Under the pieces are notes generated by a model. It did no database searches. It was given only the letters and a program-made list of their open reading frames with translations, and was not told the DNA's origin. A stretch of DNA of 64,000 nucleotides from the NCBI RefSeq assembly GCF_003367245.1, contig NZ_QRGR01000027.1, positions 1 to 64,000 on the forward strand, read 5' to 3'. Of the stretch, positions 16,613 to 25,362 are shown in pieces. The first letter of the stretch is position 1; each line of letters begins with the position of its first letter. Both the position numbers and the translations under genes were made by a program. This DNA comes from Pontibacter diazotrophicus (lineage in GTDB: Bacteria > Bacteroidota > Bacteroidia > Cytophagales > Hymenobacteraceae).

Positions 16613-17941
16613 TTATTTACTTTTCCCGAACAGCTCCAAGGCGGCAGCGCTCATCGCTTTTACACCTGTTTTGATGGTTGGCTCCGGTAATGGTGCAAAC
16701 AAAGGGGAGTGCAGCGAAGGCAAGGCTTCTCCCTTTTGCTCTGCCTCCCGCACTTTGGCCGGATCCACGGCACCAAGCCAGAACATACAGATAGGCACCT
16801 CCTTTTCCTGCCTGCCAAACCGGCTGAAGTCCTCTCCTACCATATTAGGCGGCATCTCTACCAGGTTCTCCTCTCCAAAATTCTTACGTAGCACGCTTAC
16901 GAGCCTGTTAGTTAATGCAGGATCGTTGATAGTAGCCGGTGTCTGTGGGTCGCGGATGCTGATAACGGGCATTTTATTTTCTGGCAAGCCGGCGGACTCG
17001 GCTAAGTTCTTACTGATTCGGCGGATGGAGGAGATAATCTGCTCCCGCACCTCGTCAGAGTAAGAACGCAGCGTGAGTTGCAGCTTCACCTCGTCCGGAA
17101 TAATGTTGTGCACTGTGCCGCCATGTATAGAACCTACCGTGACTACTGCAGGTTCTATCGGGTTTATTGTTCGGCTGACAACAGTCTGGAACGCCAGCAC
17201 CATTTGGGAACTGAGCACCACCGGATCTATAGTGGTGTGCGGCGCGGCGCCATGGCCACCCTGCCCGAACACGGTGATGTCCATCATGTCCACACTGGCC
17301 ATAAAAGCCCCTTCACGGTAACCGATTTTGCCGGCAGGCAGCGACGCATTGTCATGCATGGCAATGGCATAATCAGGGGTAGGAATTTTATCGTATAAGC
17401 CAGCCTTAAACATCAGGTCTGCGCCAAATCCGTTCTCCTCCGCCGACTGCGCCACCATGACCAATGTGCCTTTCCATTGGTTTTTTGTGTGTACCAGTGC
17501 CCGTGCCGTTCCGGTAAACACAGTCATGTGGATATCGTGCCCGCAGGCATGCATCACGTTTACCTCATTTCCTGCTGCGTTCACACCCCTGGCTGTGCTG
17601 GCGTAAGGGAGGCCGGTTTTCTCTTCCAGTGGCAGAGCATCCATATCCGTCCGTATGAGGACAGTTGGTCCTTTGCCGTTCTTTAGTACCCCTACTACCC
17701 CATGGGCACCCATCTTCTCCATCACCTCAAAGCCAAGACTCTTCAGTTCGCTGGCCATCACCTGGGCTGTTTTCTCCTCCTGCAGCGATAGCTCCGGGTT
17801 CTGGTGGAGTTGCTTATAGAGCTTGTCAAGCGCCGGATAATTTTTGTCTGTATAGGCGCTGACTTCTTTTAGTACAGGAGATTGTGCATAGCTAAAGCCA
17901 GCGGAAAGGGCCAGGGCAAGGAGTAAGGAAATTTTCTTCAC
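16613..17941 (-). CDS. M20 family metallo-amidohydrolase, exported
   Basis: A 442-residue protein with a signal peptide ending SYAQ (about residue 20), so it is periplasmic or secreted. Metal-site residues of the M20D group are seen: HACGHDIH (Cys and His), SAEENGFG (catalytic Glu pair), AMHDN (His) and a late GEDF. Relatives remove acyl groups from amino acids (hippurate, IAA-amino acids, p-aminobenzoyl-glutamate). An AbgT-type transporter gene sits 1.2 kb away on the same strand, but an oppositely oriented gene separates them, so a shared pathway is only suggested. Confidence 0.9.
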   Translation of the reverse strand: MKKISLLLALALSAGFSYAQSPVLKEVSAYTDKNYPALDKLYKQLHQNPELSLQEEKTAQVMASELKSLGFEVMEKMGAHGVVGVLKNGKGPTVLIRTDMDALPLEEKTGLPYASTARGVNAAGNEVNVMHACGHDIHMTVFTGTARALVHTKNQWKGTLVMVAQSAEENGFGADLMFKAGLYDKIPTPDYAIAMHDNASLPAGKIGYREGAFMASVDMMDITVFGQGGHGAAPHTTIDPVVLSSQMVLAFQTVVSRTINPIEPAVVTVGSIHGGTVHNIIPDEVKLQLTLRSYSDEVREQIISSIRRISKNLAESAGLPENKMPVISIRDPQTPATINDPALTNRLVSVLRKNFGEENLVEMPPNMVGEDFSRFGRQEKEVPICMFWLGAVDPAKVREAEQKGEALPSLHSPLFAPLPEPTIKTGVKAMSAAALELFGKSK

Positions 17942-18217
17942 AGGTGATAAAATTTTAATGCAGCGTAATTTACAGCTTTAACCTGAAAATACCCATCTCC
18001 CCCATGCAGGCATAAAAGTAAGGGTACAGGTATTGTGGCAATACATCCTGTAGTAGCTGATAGCCTCGAAGCAAAGTTCATAGCAATAGCGAAAGGAGTA
18101 TATTTCTCACTGTTTTCGTGTCGCTTTTATACTGTTCGTCTATTTATTCCAGCTAATGGCCCATGAAAGCAATCCCTTCGTCTAATTTAACATTCGCAGT
18201 GCCGCTTAATTGTTACA

Positions 18218-18248
18218 TTTGATTAGCTTAATTGCTACGGTATACTTG
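18218..18248 (+). promoter_or_regulatory. Predicted promoter before the barrel gene
   Basis: TTTG (18218-18221), a 19-base spacer and TATACTTG (18241-18248) match TTG-N17-23-TAnnTTTG with one mismatch. Transcription would start near 18255 and give a leader of about 135 bases. Confidence 0.5.
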
Positions 18249-18289
18249 TTTAAGGTGAGATGTAAGTAAGTTTTCTACCGTCTAAGTTC

Positions 18290-18319
18290 AGAAGCCGCGC
18301 CCTCTTGGGTGTGGCTTCT
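18290..18319 (+). promoter_or_regulatory. Leader hairpin, possible attenuator
   Basis: AGAAGCCGCGCCC (18290-18302) pairs with GGGTGTGGCTTCT (18307-18319) over 13 base pairs, two of them G-U, around a TCTT loop. It sits between the predicted start site and the ATG at 18392 and is followed by a weak T-rich stretch (GTCGTTTC). It could be a regulated terminator or a stabilising 5' structure. Confidence 0.45.
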
Positions 18320-18391
18320 GTCGTTTCATACCATTTTTATTCACCCAACGTTATACCCTGTAAAACAGCACCTGGATTAAACGTTGGAACT

Positions 18392-18991
18392 ATGAAGAAA
18401 GTAATTATGCTACTGGCTTTGCTGGCTACCAGTGTGGCAGCAAAGGCGCAGTTACAGGCAGGTGTGAAGGCAGGACTGAGCACCGCAAATGTAGACATAC
18501 AAAAAGTCCGCAACGACCCGTGGCAATACACCAAAGCAGAAAATGTGACCGGATACCATGCCGGCGCGTTTGCCCGCCTTCAGGTGGCCGGCTTCTTTGT
18601 GCAGCCGGAGGCTGTCTTAACCACCACAGGTGGTCAAATTAAAGTATCGGGCACCGACATTATGGGTGTTCGGGTAGAAGACTTCAGGTTTAACCGCCTC
18701 GATGTGCCTATTATGGTCGGTTATACCTTCTTTGATGTAGTGCGTGTGCAGGCTGGGCCGGTCTCCTCCACCCTCCTCAGCGCCAGGCAGGAAGGGCAGG
18801 ACATTAAACAGTACATGCGGCAAGCAGACTGGGGCTTTCAGGCAGGCGTCGGGCTCGATATTGGTAGTATTACGGCCGACGTCAGGTATGAACTGGTAAA
18901 CCGCCAGCTCACCAACACAGCTCAGCAGACCGGCATGCAGGTGAGCAACCAGCAGTTTATCGTCAGTCTCGGCTATAAGCTCATCAGGTAG
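18392..18991 (+). CDS. Outer-membrane beta-barrel protein (PorT-like)
   Basis: A 199-residue protein with a signal peptide (MKKVIMLLALLATSVAAKAQ) and a mature part built of alternating amphipathic strands (LQAGVKAGLSTANVD, GAFARLQVAGFFVQPEAVLT, DVPIMVGYTFFDVVRVQAGP) ending in the barrel-like FIVSLGYKLIR. This fits the OmpA-like/PorT outer-membrane barrel group of Bacteroidota; the function is not known. An in-frame ATG at 18305 lies within the leader hairpin and is not used. A strong terminator follows. Confidence 0.8.
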   Translation: MKKVIMLLALLATSVAAKAQLQAGVKAGLSTANVDIQKVRNDPWQYTKAENVTGYHAGAFARLQVAGFFVQPEAVLTTTGGQIKVSGTDIMGVRVEDFRFNRLDVPIMVGYTFFDVVRVQAGPVSSTLLSARQEGQDIKQYMRQADWGFQAGVGLDIGSITADVRYELVNRQLTNTAQQTGMQVSNQQFIVSLGYKLIR

Positions 18992-19000
18992 GGTAGTTTA

Positions 19001-19046
19001 AAAGCGAAAGCCACAGATGAGACACCACCTGTGGCTTTCGCTTTTA
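19001..19046 (+). terminator. Intrinsic terminator of the barrel gene
   Basis: A perfect 16-base-pair stem: 19001-19016 with 19029-19044, ending in TTT on the plus strand. Confidence 0.8.
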
Positions 19047-19163
19047 AGTAAAGAGACAATGTCACCTTGCGTACTCACTCGCGTAGTTTACCCTTCAGGT
19101 TTGCAAGGCCAACTATGTTGCCCGGAGAGTCTTGTCGCTTGTCCTGGTACTTTTGTCCAACTA

Positions 19164-20690
19164 TCAAGGCATATACATTTCTGCCCCTGGCCCAACCGGG
19201 AGCCCCAGCAGAATCCAGAAAATGAGCAGGATAACCCAGCCGATGAAGAACACCACAGAGTAAGGCAGCATCGTTGAAATGACCGTACCGATACCCGCAT
19301 TTTTATCATAGCGTTGTATGAACGCAACAATAAGGGCGAAATACGACATCATTGGGGAAATGATATTGGTGACGCTGTCGCCGATGCGGTAAGCCACCTG
19401 CGTAAACTCCGGCGTATAGCCCAGCAGCATGAACATTGGGATAAACACCGGCGCCATAATCGCCCATTTGGCCGATGCAGAACCCATTACGAGGTTGATG
19501 AGGGCAGCTACAATGATGAACGTGATCATGAGCGGGATATCGCTCAGCCCGAGTGTTTTCAACACATCAGCCCCGTTAATAGCCAGGATCAGCCCCAGGT
19601 TAGTCCAGTTAAAGTAGGCGACAAACTGCGCCGCAAAGAACACCAGCACAATGTATGATCCCAGAGTTTCCATCGACTTGGCCATGCCCCGCATCACATC
19701 GCTGTCGTTCTTGATGGTTTTCGCGCCCACGCCATACGCGATACCCGCTATACCCGCCAGCAAAAAGATGAAGGCCACAATGCCCGACATAAAGGGCGAG
19801 TGCAGGATCTCGTTTGTATCCGGGTCGCGCAGGTAGCCGTTCTCTGGTATAAGGCCCCCCAGGATAAACGCCGTCATCAGCAGAATGGCAATGGTGGCAT
19901 ACAGCAGACCGCGCTTTTCCTGTGCATTCAGCATGTCTATGCTTTGCGGTTTCTCATCTCCCTCATACTCCCCCAGCCGCGGAATTACCACCTTCTCCGT
20001 TACCCAGGTACCCAGTGCCGCAATAATGAAGGTAGACACAAACATGAAATAATAGTTCGCCGCCGGGTTCACGGCATAGTTCGGGTCAATGATCCTGGCC
20101 GCCTCTGTAGACAAACCAGCCAACAGCGGATCGACGGTGCCCAGCAGGAGGTTCGCACTATAACCACCCGATACCCCGGCAAACGCCGCCGCCAGGCCAG
20201 CCAGCGGATGGCGGCCCGCCGCCAGGAAGATAACGGCAGCCAAAGGCACCAGCAGCACATAACCCACCTCTGATGCTGTGTTTGAAAGTACGCCGGAGAA
20301 AACAAGGACAAATGTAAGCAGGCGCTTCGGCGACGACAGCACCACCAGGCGCAGCACCGCCCCAATCAAACCTGTCCCCTCCGCAATACCGATACCTAAT
20401 AAGGACACCAGCACCGTACCCAGCGGTGCGAAGCCGGTGAAGTTGGTCACCATGCGCGTCAGGATCATGTGTAATCCCTCCGTGGAGAGCAGGTTAAAGG
20501 GCGTGATGGTCTCTCCGGTACCCGGGTGCACCACGGCCAAGTCAAATAAGCTTGCCACCCATGATAAAATCACCACCAACAGGGCAAAACCAGCAAAAAG
20601 TGTGGCGGGATGCGGCAGGGCATTGCCGATACGTTCCACCACCGACAGGAACTTGTCTACTCCTGATTTCTTCTTTTGTCCGTCAGTCAT
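19164..20690 (-). CDS. AbgT family transporter
   Basis: A 508-residue inner-membrane protein with about 11 membrane segments. It carries AbgT family features: the N-terminal [20 protein letters not shown], the [15 protein letters not shown] segment and the re-entrant [17 protein letters not shown] motif. Characterised relatives take up p-aminobenzoyl-glutamate (AbgT) or export sulfonamides (MtrF, YdaH), driven by the proton gradient. The substrate here is not determined. It is divergent from the LD-carboxypeptidase gene. Confidence 0.9.
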   Translation of the reverse strand: MTDGQKKKSGVDKFLSVVERIGNALPHPATLFAGFALLVVILSWVASLFDLAVVHPGTGETITPFNLLSTEGLHMILTRMVTNFTGFAPLGTVLVSLLGIGIAEGTGLIGAVLRLVVLSSPKRLLTFVLVFSGVLSNTASEVGYVLLVPLAAVIFLAAGRHPLAGLAAAFAGVSGGYSANLLLGTVDPLLAGLSTEAARIIDPNYAVNPAANYYFMFVSTFIIAALGTWVTEKVVIPRLGEYEGDEKPQSIDMLNAQEKRGLLYATIAILLMTAFILGGLIPENGYLRDPDTNEILHSPFMSGIVAFIFLLAGIAGIAYGVGAKTIKNDSDVMRGMAKSMETLGSYIVLVFFAAQFVAYFNWTNLGLILAINGADVLKTLGLSDIPLMITFIIVAALINLVMGSASAKWAIMAPVFIPMFMLLGYTPEFTQVAYRIGDSVTNIISPMMSYFALIVAFIQRYDKNAGIGTVISTMLPYSVVFFIGWVILLIFWILLGLPVGPGAEMYMP

Positions 20691-20838
20691 AAGAAAGGTT
20701 AGAATTTGCTTCTCAGTAGCGCAGCAGCTTCATTTGCTAACAGACACCTCAAGAGGTTCCGAATTTGGCCAAAAAATGGCACCCCCGCAAATTTTATCTG
20801 AAAAGCCCTATATTAGCTTTCGCCTAACACATTTTCCT

Positions 20839-21732
20839 ATGATTCCTGCTTTACAACCCGGAGACAGCATTGCCATTATTGCCACTGCCCGTAAAATCAC
20901 CTTCCCTGAAATAGAGCTTGCCATCCGCACCTTCGAAAGCTGGGGCCTAAAGGTGGTACTGGGGCAAACAATTGGCGCCAGTTACAACTACTTTGCCGGC
21001 GATGATGCTTTGCGCCTCCAGGACCTGCAGCAGATGCTTGACAATGAGAACATCAAAGCCATTGTTTGTGCCCGTGGCGGCTACGGCACCACCCGCATCA
21101 TCGAGCAGGTGGATTTTACGCAATTCAAAAGGCACCCAAAGTGGCTCGTTGGCTTTAGTGATGTCACAGCACTGCACAGCCACATCCATACCCTCGGTAT
21201 TGAAAGCGTACATGCCATCATGCCCTTGCTGTTTCCTAAGGAAGGTACCGCTGACGCTATCGAGACGCTGCGTAAGGTTTTATTTGGGGAGGAGCTGACC
21301 TATACAATTGCACCGCATGAACTTAACCGCACCGGCACCGGACAGGGGCAACTCATTGGCGGCAACCTCTCCATGCTGGGCACCCTCACCGGCACCCGCT
21401 CTGATAGCAGCACCGCAGGCAAAATCCTTTTCCTGGAAGACCTGGACGAGTATCTCTACCACATCGACCGCATGATGGTGCACCTCGACCGCAGCGATAA
21501 ATTAGCGCAGCTCTCCGGCCTTATCATCGGCGACATGAGTGACATGAAGGATCCTGCCCTTCCGTTCGGCAAAACGGCTTACGAAATTATTCTGGAACAC
21601 ACGGGCAAGTATAACTATCCGGTTTGTTACGGCTTTCCGGTGGGGCATGAGCCGCTGAACTTAGCACTGGTTTGTGGCCGTGACGCGAAACTGGAGGTAA
21701 GTGAGCAGGGGGCGGTGTTGAAGTATGTATAG
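20839..21732 (+). CDS. LD-carboxypeptidase (peptidase S66 family)
   Basis: A 297-residue cytoplasmic serine peptidase of the LdcA/MccF family. Features seen are the N-terminal LQPGDSIAIIATARKI, VCARGGYGTTRI, and GFSDVTALH with the nucleophile Ser in the N-terminal half. In the C-terminal half, the family Glu is probably in ILFLEDLDEYLYHIDRM and the His in GFPVGHEPLNLAL. LdcA removes the terminal D-Ala from recycled murein tetrapeptides; MccF-type relatives act on microcin. The frame is open upstream to 20278, but that part runs antisense to the AbgT gene, and ATG at 20839 gives the normal N-terminus. Confidence 0.88.
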   Translation: MIPALQPGDSIAIIATARKITFPEIELAIRTFESWGLKVVLGQTIGASYNYFAGDDALRLQDLQQMLDNENIKAIVCARGGYGTTRIIEQVDFTQFKRHPKWLVGFSDVTALHSHIHTLGIESVHAIMPLLFPKEGTADAIETLRKVLFGEELTYTIAPHELNRTGTGQGQLIGGNLSMLGTLTGTRSDSSTAGKILFLEDLDEYLYHIDRMMVHLDRSDKLAQLSGLIIGDMSDMKDPALPFGKTAYEIILEHTGKYNYPVCYGFPVGHEPLNLALVCGRDAKLEVSEQGAVLKYV

Positions 21733-21870
21733 TTGGTTGTAGTTTGCTGTTGCATCTGATATGAGAAGACATTCAGGAATGCAAGAACAACCTCATGGCG
21801 CATTTTTAGTGATAATAACAACAAGTCCACTTATCCGTTTTAAATTATACATTGAAATAAAAAATAGATT

Positions 21871-22104
21871 ATGCAGACTATACGATTAAGGGTAAACGAA
21901 AAAGTATACAAGCATTTAATGTGGTTCCTCAACAAGTTCAGTAAAGATGAACTGCAAATCATTGAGGAGGACGAAGAGTTTGTGTCCATTCAACAAGATT
22001 TACAACAAGAGCTGACAAGGGTCGAAGAAGGTAGTGCCGAGTTCATTGATTTGCCGCAACTTGACAAAGACCTGGAATCTATTATCCGAAAACATGAAGC
22101 TTAA
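21871..22104 (+). CDS. Antitoxin of a RelE/ParE-type toxin-antitoxin pair
   Basis: A 77-residue acidic protein. The N-terminus (MQTIRLRVNEKVYKHLMWFL) looks like a small DNA-binding ribbon or helix element, and the acidic second half (EEDEEFVSIQQDLQQEL, LDKDLESIIRKHEA) is the kind of tail that wraps a toxin. The call is mainly by position, since the gene overlaps the downstream ParE-like toxin gene by 11 bases. In such pairs the antitoxin usually represses the operon. Confidence 0.7.
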   Translation: MQTIRLRVNEKVYKHLMWFLNKFSKDELQIIEEDEEFVSIQQDLQQELTRVEEGSAEFIDLPQLDKDLESIIRKHEA

Positions 22105-22384
22105 AGTCACGAAAGGCTTCAGAGATAAGTTAAATGCTCAGATAGAGTATATTGCCAAAGATAAACCGGCAGCTGCACGAAAATTCAAAAATGACCTGAT
22201 TTTAAAAATCAAAGAGATTCCTGGAATGCCCTTTAAAAACAGGAAGTCAGTTTTCTTTGACAGAGATGACATAAGAGATCTGGTTTTCAGAGGTTATATC
22301 ACAGTTTATAAAGTAGACCTGAAATCACAGGAAGTCCAGGTGTTCGGATTTACCAAATATGAACAAGATCCTTTCAAAGAGTAA
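22094..22384 (+). CDS. RelE/ParE-type toxin
   Basis: A 96-residue basic protein, starting MKLKVTKGFRDKLNAQIEYIA, with the RelE/ParE fold order: a strand, two helices (NAQIEYIAKDKPAAARKF, NDLILKIKEIPGM), then the sheet KSVFFDRDDIRDLVFRGYITVYKVD and EVQVFGFTKYEQDP. Members either cleave ribosome-bound mRNA or poison gyrase; the sequence does not decide which. The ATG at 22094 lies within the antitoxin gene, giving translational coupling. AT-rich codons fit an acquired module. Confidence 0.8.
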   Translation: MKLKVTKGFRDKLNAQIEYIAKDKPAAARKFKNDLILKIKEIPGMPFKNRKSVFFDRDDIRDLVFRGYITVYKVDLKSQEVQVFGFTKYEQDPFKE

Positions 22385-22425
22385 TTGTTAGCACTACCCT
22401 TACAAAGCAACACTCCTCCTGTAAT

Positions 22426-23133
22426 CTACGCCGCCTGATCTATCCCCTTCTCCCGCACATCCTGATAGTAGTTGCAGATGCTGTTGAGCACGCATTGCTC
22501 ACATTTCGGGCTGTAGAAGGTGCAGATGCGCTGGCCATGCCAGAACAGGTGCTTGTGGAAGTTGAAGAGTTCTACGGCATCCTGTGGCAGCATCCGGAGG
22601 AGCAGGTCGTGCGCTTTGTTGGCCGTTACCTTCGCCCCGATTAGCCCTACCCGCTGACTTACCCGGAACACATGTGTGTCAACAGGCAACACAGGTTTTT
22701 TGAAGTTGAACAGCAGGAGCAACGTAGCCGTCTTCAAGCCCACGCCCGGTAGTTTTGTAAGCCAATCCATCGCCTCCTGCACAGGCATTTCTTTCAGAAA
22801 ATCAATATTTATTTCACCTTGAGCCTCTTTTATCATGCGGAGCGTCTGCTGTATCTGAGGAGCTTTCTGCCCCGGGTAACGGGTTGTTTGCACGGCATCC
22901 GCCAGTTCGTCTACGTCTGCGTTCATTACGCCCTCCCAGTCGCCGAAGCGTTCCAGCATGGTGTGGTAAGCTTTCTCTTCGTCGGCATGGTTGGTGCGGT
23001 GCGAGAGCATGGTAGATATCAACTCGTGCATTGGGTCGCGCCGGCTATTCAGTGTTAGGCGCTTGTAGGCCTCGTTCAGCAACTCGTGCGTCATCAGCGT
23101 TTTATCTTCCTGGGGCAGTTTGTGAGCATCCAT
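22426..23133 (-). CDS. nth: Endonuclease III-like DNA glycosylase
   Basis: A 235-residue base-excision repair enzyme of the HhH-GPD superfamily. Seen are the helix-hairpin-helix LPGVGLKTA with the catalytic Lys, the catalytic Asp in PVDTHVFRV, and a C-terminal 4Fe-4S loop with the spacing C-X6-C-X2-C-X5-C (CTFYSPKCEQCVLNSIC). It excises oxidised pyrimidines and cuts abasic sites. The frame opens at 23205, but the first 24 residues (His/Lys-rich) are unlike the family, so ATG at 23133 is preferred. Some relatives act on other lesions, so the substrate range is uncertain. Confidence 0.88.
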   Translation of the reverse strand: MDAHKLPQEDKTLMTHELLNEAYKRLTLNSRRDPMHELISTMLSHRTNHADEEKAYHTMLERFGDWEGVMNADVDELADAVQTTRYPGQKAPQIQQTLRMIKEAQGEINIDFLKEMPVQEAMDWLTKLPGVGLKTATLLLLFNFKKPVLPVDTHVFRVSQRVGLIGAKVTANKAHDLLLRMLPQDAVELFNFHKHLFWHGQRICTFYSPKCEQCVLNSICNYYQDVREKGIDQAA

Positions 23134-23228
23134 AGGCTTATACTTATCGGACTTTGATTTACGACAGTGCCTGTGCCTGTGTTGGTTTTGATATTTCGCA
23201 GTCAACGATCATGCAATGCGCAACTGCT

Positions 23229-23250
23229 GAATACAGTGACTACTGTATTC
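23229..23250. promoter_or_regulatory. Palindromic operator-like site
   Basis: GAATACAGT (23229-23237), a 4-base spacer (GACT), and ACTGTATTC (23242-23250) form a perfect 9-base-pair palindrome between the divergent nth and metallo-hydrolase genes. Such spacing suits a dimeric repressor. No T-run follows, so it is not a terminator. Confidence 0.45.
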
Positions 23251-23380
23251 TATAGGTTTACCTTAAAGTCTTTAACATCCCCATAAAAAATATAACTATA
23301 TACACAACTATTTTCACCCTTTTCCGCTATATGCTTTAATCTGTTCAATGCAGCCTATGTTGTCACATTTATAAACTTGT

Positions 23381-24070
23381 ATGCAAATTAAATTTTTAGG
23401 GACAGGCGGAGCATTTGATACCGACTATCGCAACTCGGCTGCTTTGCTGGAATTCCGGGATATCAACTTACTGATTGATTGTGGGTTTACCGTGTTCCCA
23501 ACGCTGGTAGAGAAGAATCTGACACAGAAGATAGATCATATCGTACTCACACACTTACACAACGACCACTGCGGCAGCCTGGCAAACCTGCTCCTCTACA
23601 AACACATTGTGGAGAAGAGCAAACGCCCCATTATACTTTACCCTTCAGAGCAGTTTAAGCAGCAGCTTTACAAATTTTTGGAACTACAGGTAAAAGATCC
23701 GGATAAATATGCAGAATTCGTGCCCCTCGATCAGGTAGAGGGCATTATATCCATTGACACCTACGGCCAGCACTCGGAGGGCCTGCAGACTTACGCTTAT
23801 ATTTTTGATAATGAGAGCCGCATTGTATACTCCGGAGACTTAAGTAAACCGGAAGTGCTTTTTGAAAAATTAGAGCGGCTACCGGGGAAAAAGACAAGCG
23901 TATTCCACGACATTACCTTTAACTCCGATAACACCGGCCACACCTACTATAAGAAGTTGCTGCCTTACATAAACGGCATTGACATGTACGGTTACCACTG
24001 CGATCCCACCCAAAGCCCCCAAGACAATCCTATCAGGCTGGTATTCTACGAAAAGGCGCTGATGGCGTAA
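23381..24070 (+). CDS. MBL-fold metallo-hydrolase
   Basis: A 229-residue cytoplasmic metallo-beta-lactamase-fold protein. The metal motif HLHNDHCGSL is present (about residues 58-67), followed by GQHSEGLQTYAYIF, the SGDL Asp motif and a late YGYHCDP His. The start MQIKFLGTGGAFD is typical of the tRNase Z/phnP-like group. These enzymes hydrolyse phosphodiesters or thioesters; the substrate is unknown. It is divergent from nth across a region that carries the palindromic site. Confidence 0.83.
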   Translation: MQIKFLGTGGAFDTDYRNSAALLEFRDINLLIDCGFTVFPTLVEKNLTQKIDHIVLTHLHNDHCGSLANLLLYKHIVEKSKRPIILYPSEQFKQQLYKFLELQVKDPDKYAEFVPLDQVEGIISIDTYGQHSEGLQTYAYIFDNESRIVYSGDLSKPEVLFEKLERLPGKKTSVFHDITFNSDNTGHTYYKKLLPYINGIDMYGYHCDPTQSPQDNPIRLVFYEKALMA

Positions 24071-24289
24071 CTACGGCTACTATCAAACTCCTAATTGCCT
24101 TCAACATTCCTTCTCCCTTTTCAGGCGCATAAAACAAATTGCTGTTGCTGCTTTACGGAGTGTTGTTAAAATTAAAATGCCGGATATACAGCATGTTATG
24201 CTTTGAAAGCTTTGTACACTTAAACCTATCTTGCGCTTAAAGGTTAACGCTGCAGAACAAAAATCTTCTGCCTGAAGTACCATGTAACC

Positions 24290-24922
24290 ATGACCGCAAG
24301 ACCAGATGCCAAAAGGCCATACCTGAGCCAGCCCCTGCATATACTCTATAGCCTGCTGTTTGCCGGGTTCTGGGTTTACACAGGGCTTACCACGCCTGAC
24401 CTGGTAAACTGGTTGCTGGAAAACACACTCACGCTATCCCTGATCATTTTTCTGGTGGCGTTTTACAATATCTTTCGCTTCTCGGATACCAGCTACACGC
24501 TTATATTCCTGTTCCTGTTGCTGCATGTGTATGGCAGCCAGTATCAGTATGCTGAGAATCCGTTTGGTGAGTGGCTTAAAGAACAATTCGGCTTTCAACG
24601 AAACCACTATGACAGGTTAGTGCACCTTGGTTTTGGCCTCCTGCTGGCTTATCCCATGCATGAGGTGCTGGCCTACGGCTTTAAAATCAAGCCTTACTGG
24701 TTGACTTTCCTGATGCCGGTAGAGTTTATATTATCTCTGAGTGCCCTCTATGAGATAGTGGAGTGGCTTGTTGCCGATGTGGCGTTTAGTGGTACTGAGC
24801 AGGGCATGGATTTCCTGGGGATGCAGGGAGACATCTGGGATGCTCAGAAAGACATTGCCTTAGCATTTGTGGGTGGCATAGTAGCGATGGGAGTAGCATT
24901 TGCCCTGAAGCGCCGGCGGTAA
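24290..24922 (+). CDS. DUF2238/YjdF-like inner-membrane protein
   Basis: A 210-residue protein with about six membrane segments. The family signature is visible: LHVYGSQYQYAENPFGEWL, RNHYDRLVHLGFGLLLAYP, ALYEIVEWLVAD and GMQGDIWDAQKDIALAFVGG, with conserved His, Asp and Glu near the membrane surface. The function is unknown. Upstream, TTTG at about 24211 and TATCTTG near 24236 may form its promoter. It appears to be a single gene. Confidence 0.85.
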   Translation: MTARPDAKRPYLSQPLHILYSLLFAGFWVYTGLTTPDLVNWLLENTLTLSLIIFLVAFYNIFRFSDTSYTLIFLFLLLHVYGSQYQYAENPFGEWLKEQFGFQRNHYDRLVHLGFGLLLAYPMHEVLAYGFKIKPYWLTFLMPVEFILSLSALYEIVEWLVADVAFSGTEQGMDFLGMQGDIWDAQKDIALAFVGGIVAMGVAFALKRRR

Positions 24923-24981
24923 CTGAAAGAAATGCTCTGAATGGCTGCAAGCATTCTAACAGCTGTCACTCAAAAAAGCAA

Positions 24982-25116
24982 TTACTTAATCTCTGCGGCT
25001 GTACCTTTTCCTGTGCTGGTAATTACAGAGGCTTTGTCCACCAGCCGTTCGCAGGCGCTAAAAAAGGCGGTGATCAACAGGCTCAGGAGAGCCATGTATA
25101 AGAATTTCTTAATCAT
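24982..25116 (-). CDS. Small lipoprotein (44 residues)
   Basis: A short frame starting at ATG 25116 and ending at TAA (24982-24984). It reads MIKKFLYMALLSLLITAFF, then a lipobox-like SAC with Cys near residue 22, and a short polar tail (ERLVDKASVITSTGKG). This is the form of an entericidin-like or other tiny lipoprotein; no specific family is recognised. A perfect -7 element TATTTTTG lies at 25225-25218 on the same strand, and the upstream OmpA gene has its own terminator, so it is likely its own transcript. Confidence 0.5.
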   Translation of the reverse strand: MIKKFLYMALLSLLITAFFSACERLVDKASVITSTGKGTAAEIK

Positions 25117-25305
25117 ACTTTCAGTTAGCCTATATACTTAATTTTTCTGCCAAGCTACAGCGCGTGCTACTGCCAACAGGCTTCCATCAGCTTCCGGTAA
25201 GCAGGCTGAATGCATCACAAAAATAACTTCATCAGAGCTTACAATCATTTCTTACGGCCGGAAAAATATATATCTCAACCATACTTTTGCCAAGTTCATG
25301 GCTGT

Positions 25306-25338
25306 AAAAAAAGCCAGCCGCACATAAGTGCGGCTGGC
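25306..25338 (-). terminator. Intrinsic terminator of the first OmpA-like gene
   Basis: GCCAGCCGCAC (25313-25323) pairs perfectly with GTGCGGCTGGC (25328-25338) around ATAA. The A-run 25306-25312 becomes the U-tract on the minus strand. Confidence 0.9.
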
Positions 25339-25362
25339 AGAAAATCAAATATCAGATTGTTA

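Larger units (their letters stand above)
17942..18391. other. Intergenic region with promoter and leader hairpin
   Basis: 450 bases between the divergent amidohydrolase and barrel genes. The right half contains a predicted promoter (18218-18248) and a strong hairpin (18290-18319), described separately. No protein gene is supported in the rest. Confidence 0.5.

Noticed and set aside
20278-20838. Upstream extension of the LD-carboxypeptidase frame
   Set aside because: It runs antisense to the AbgT gene and through the divergent promoter region; homologues start at the ATG at 20839.
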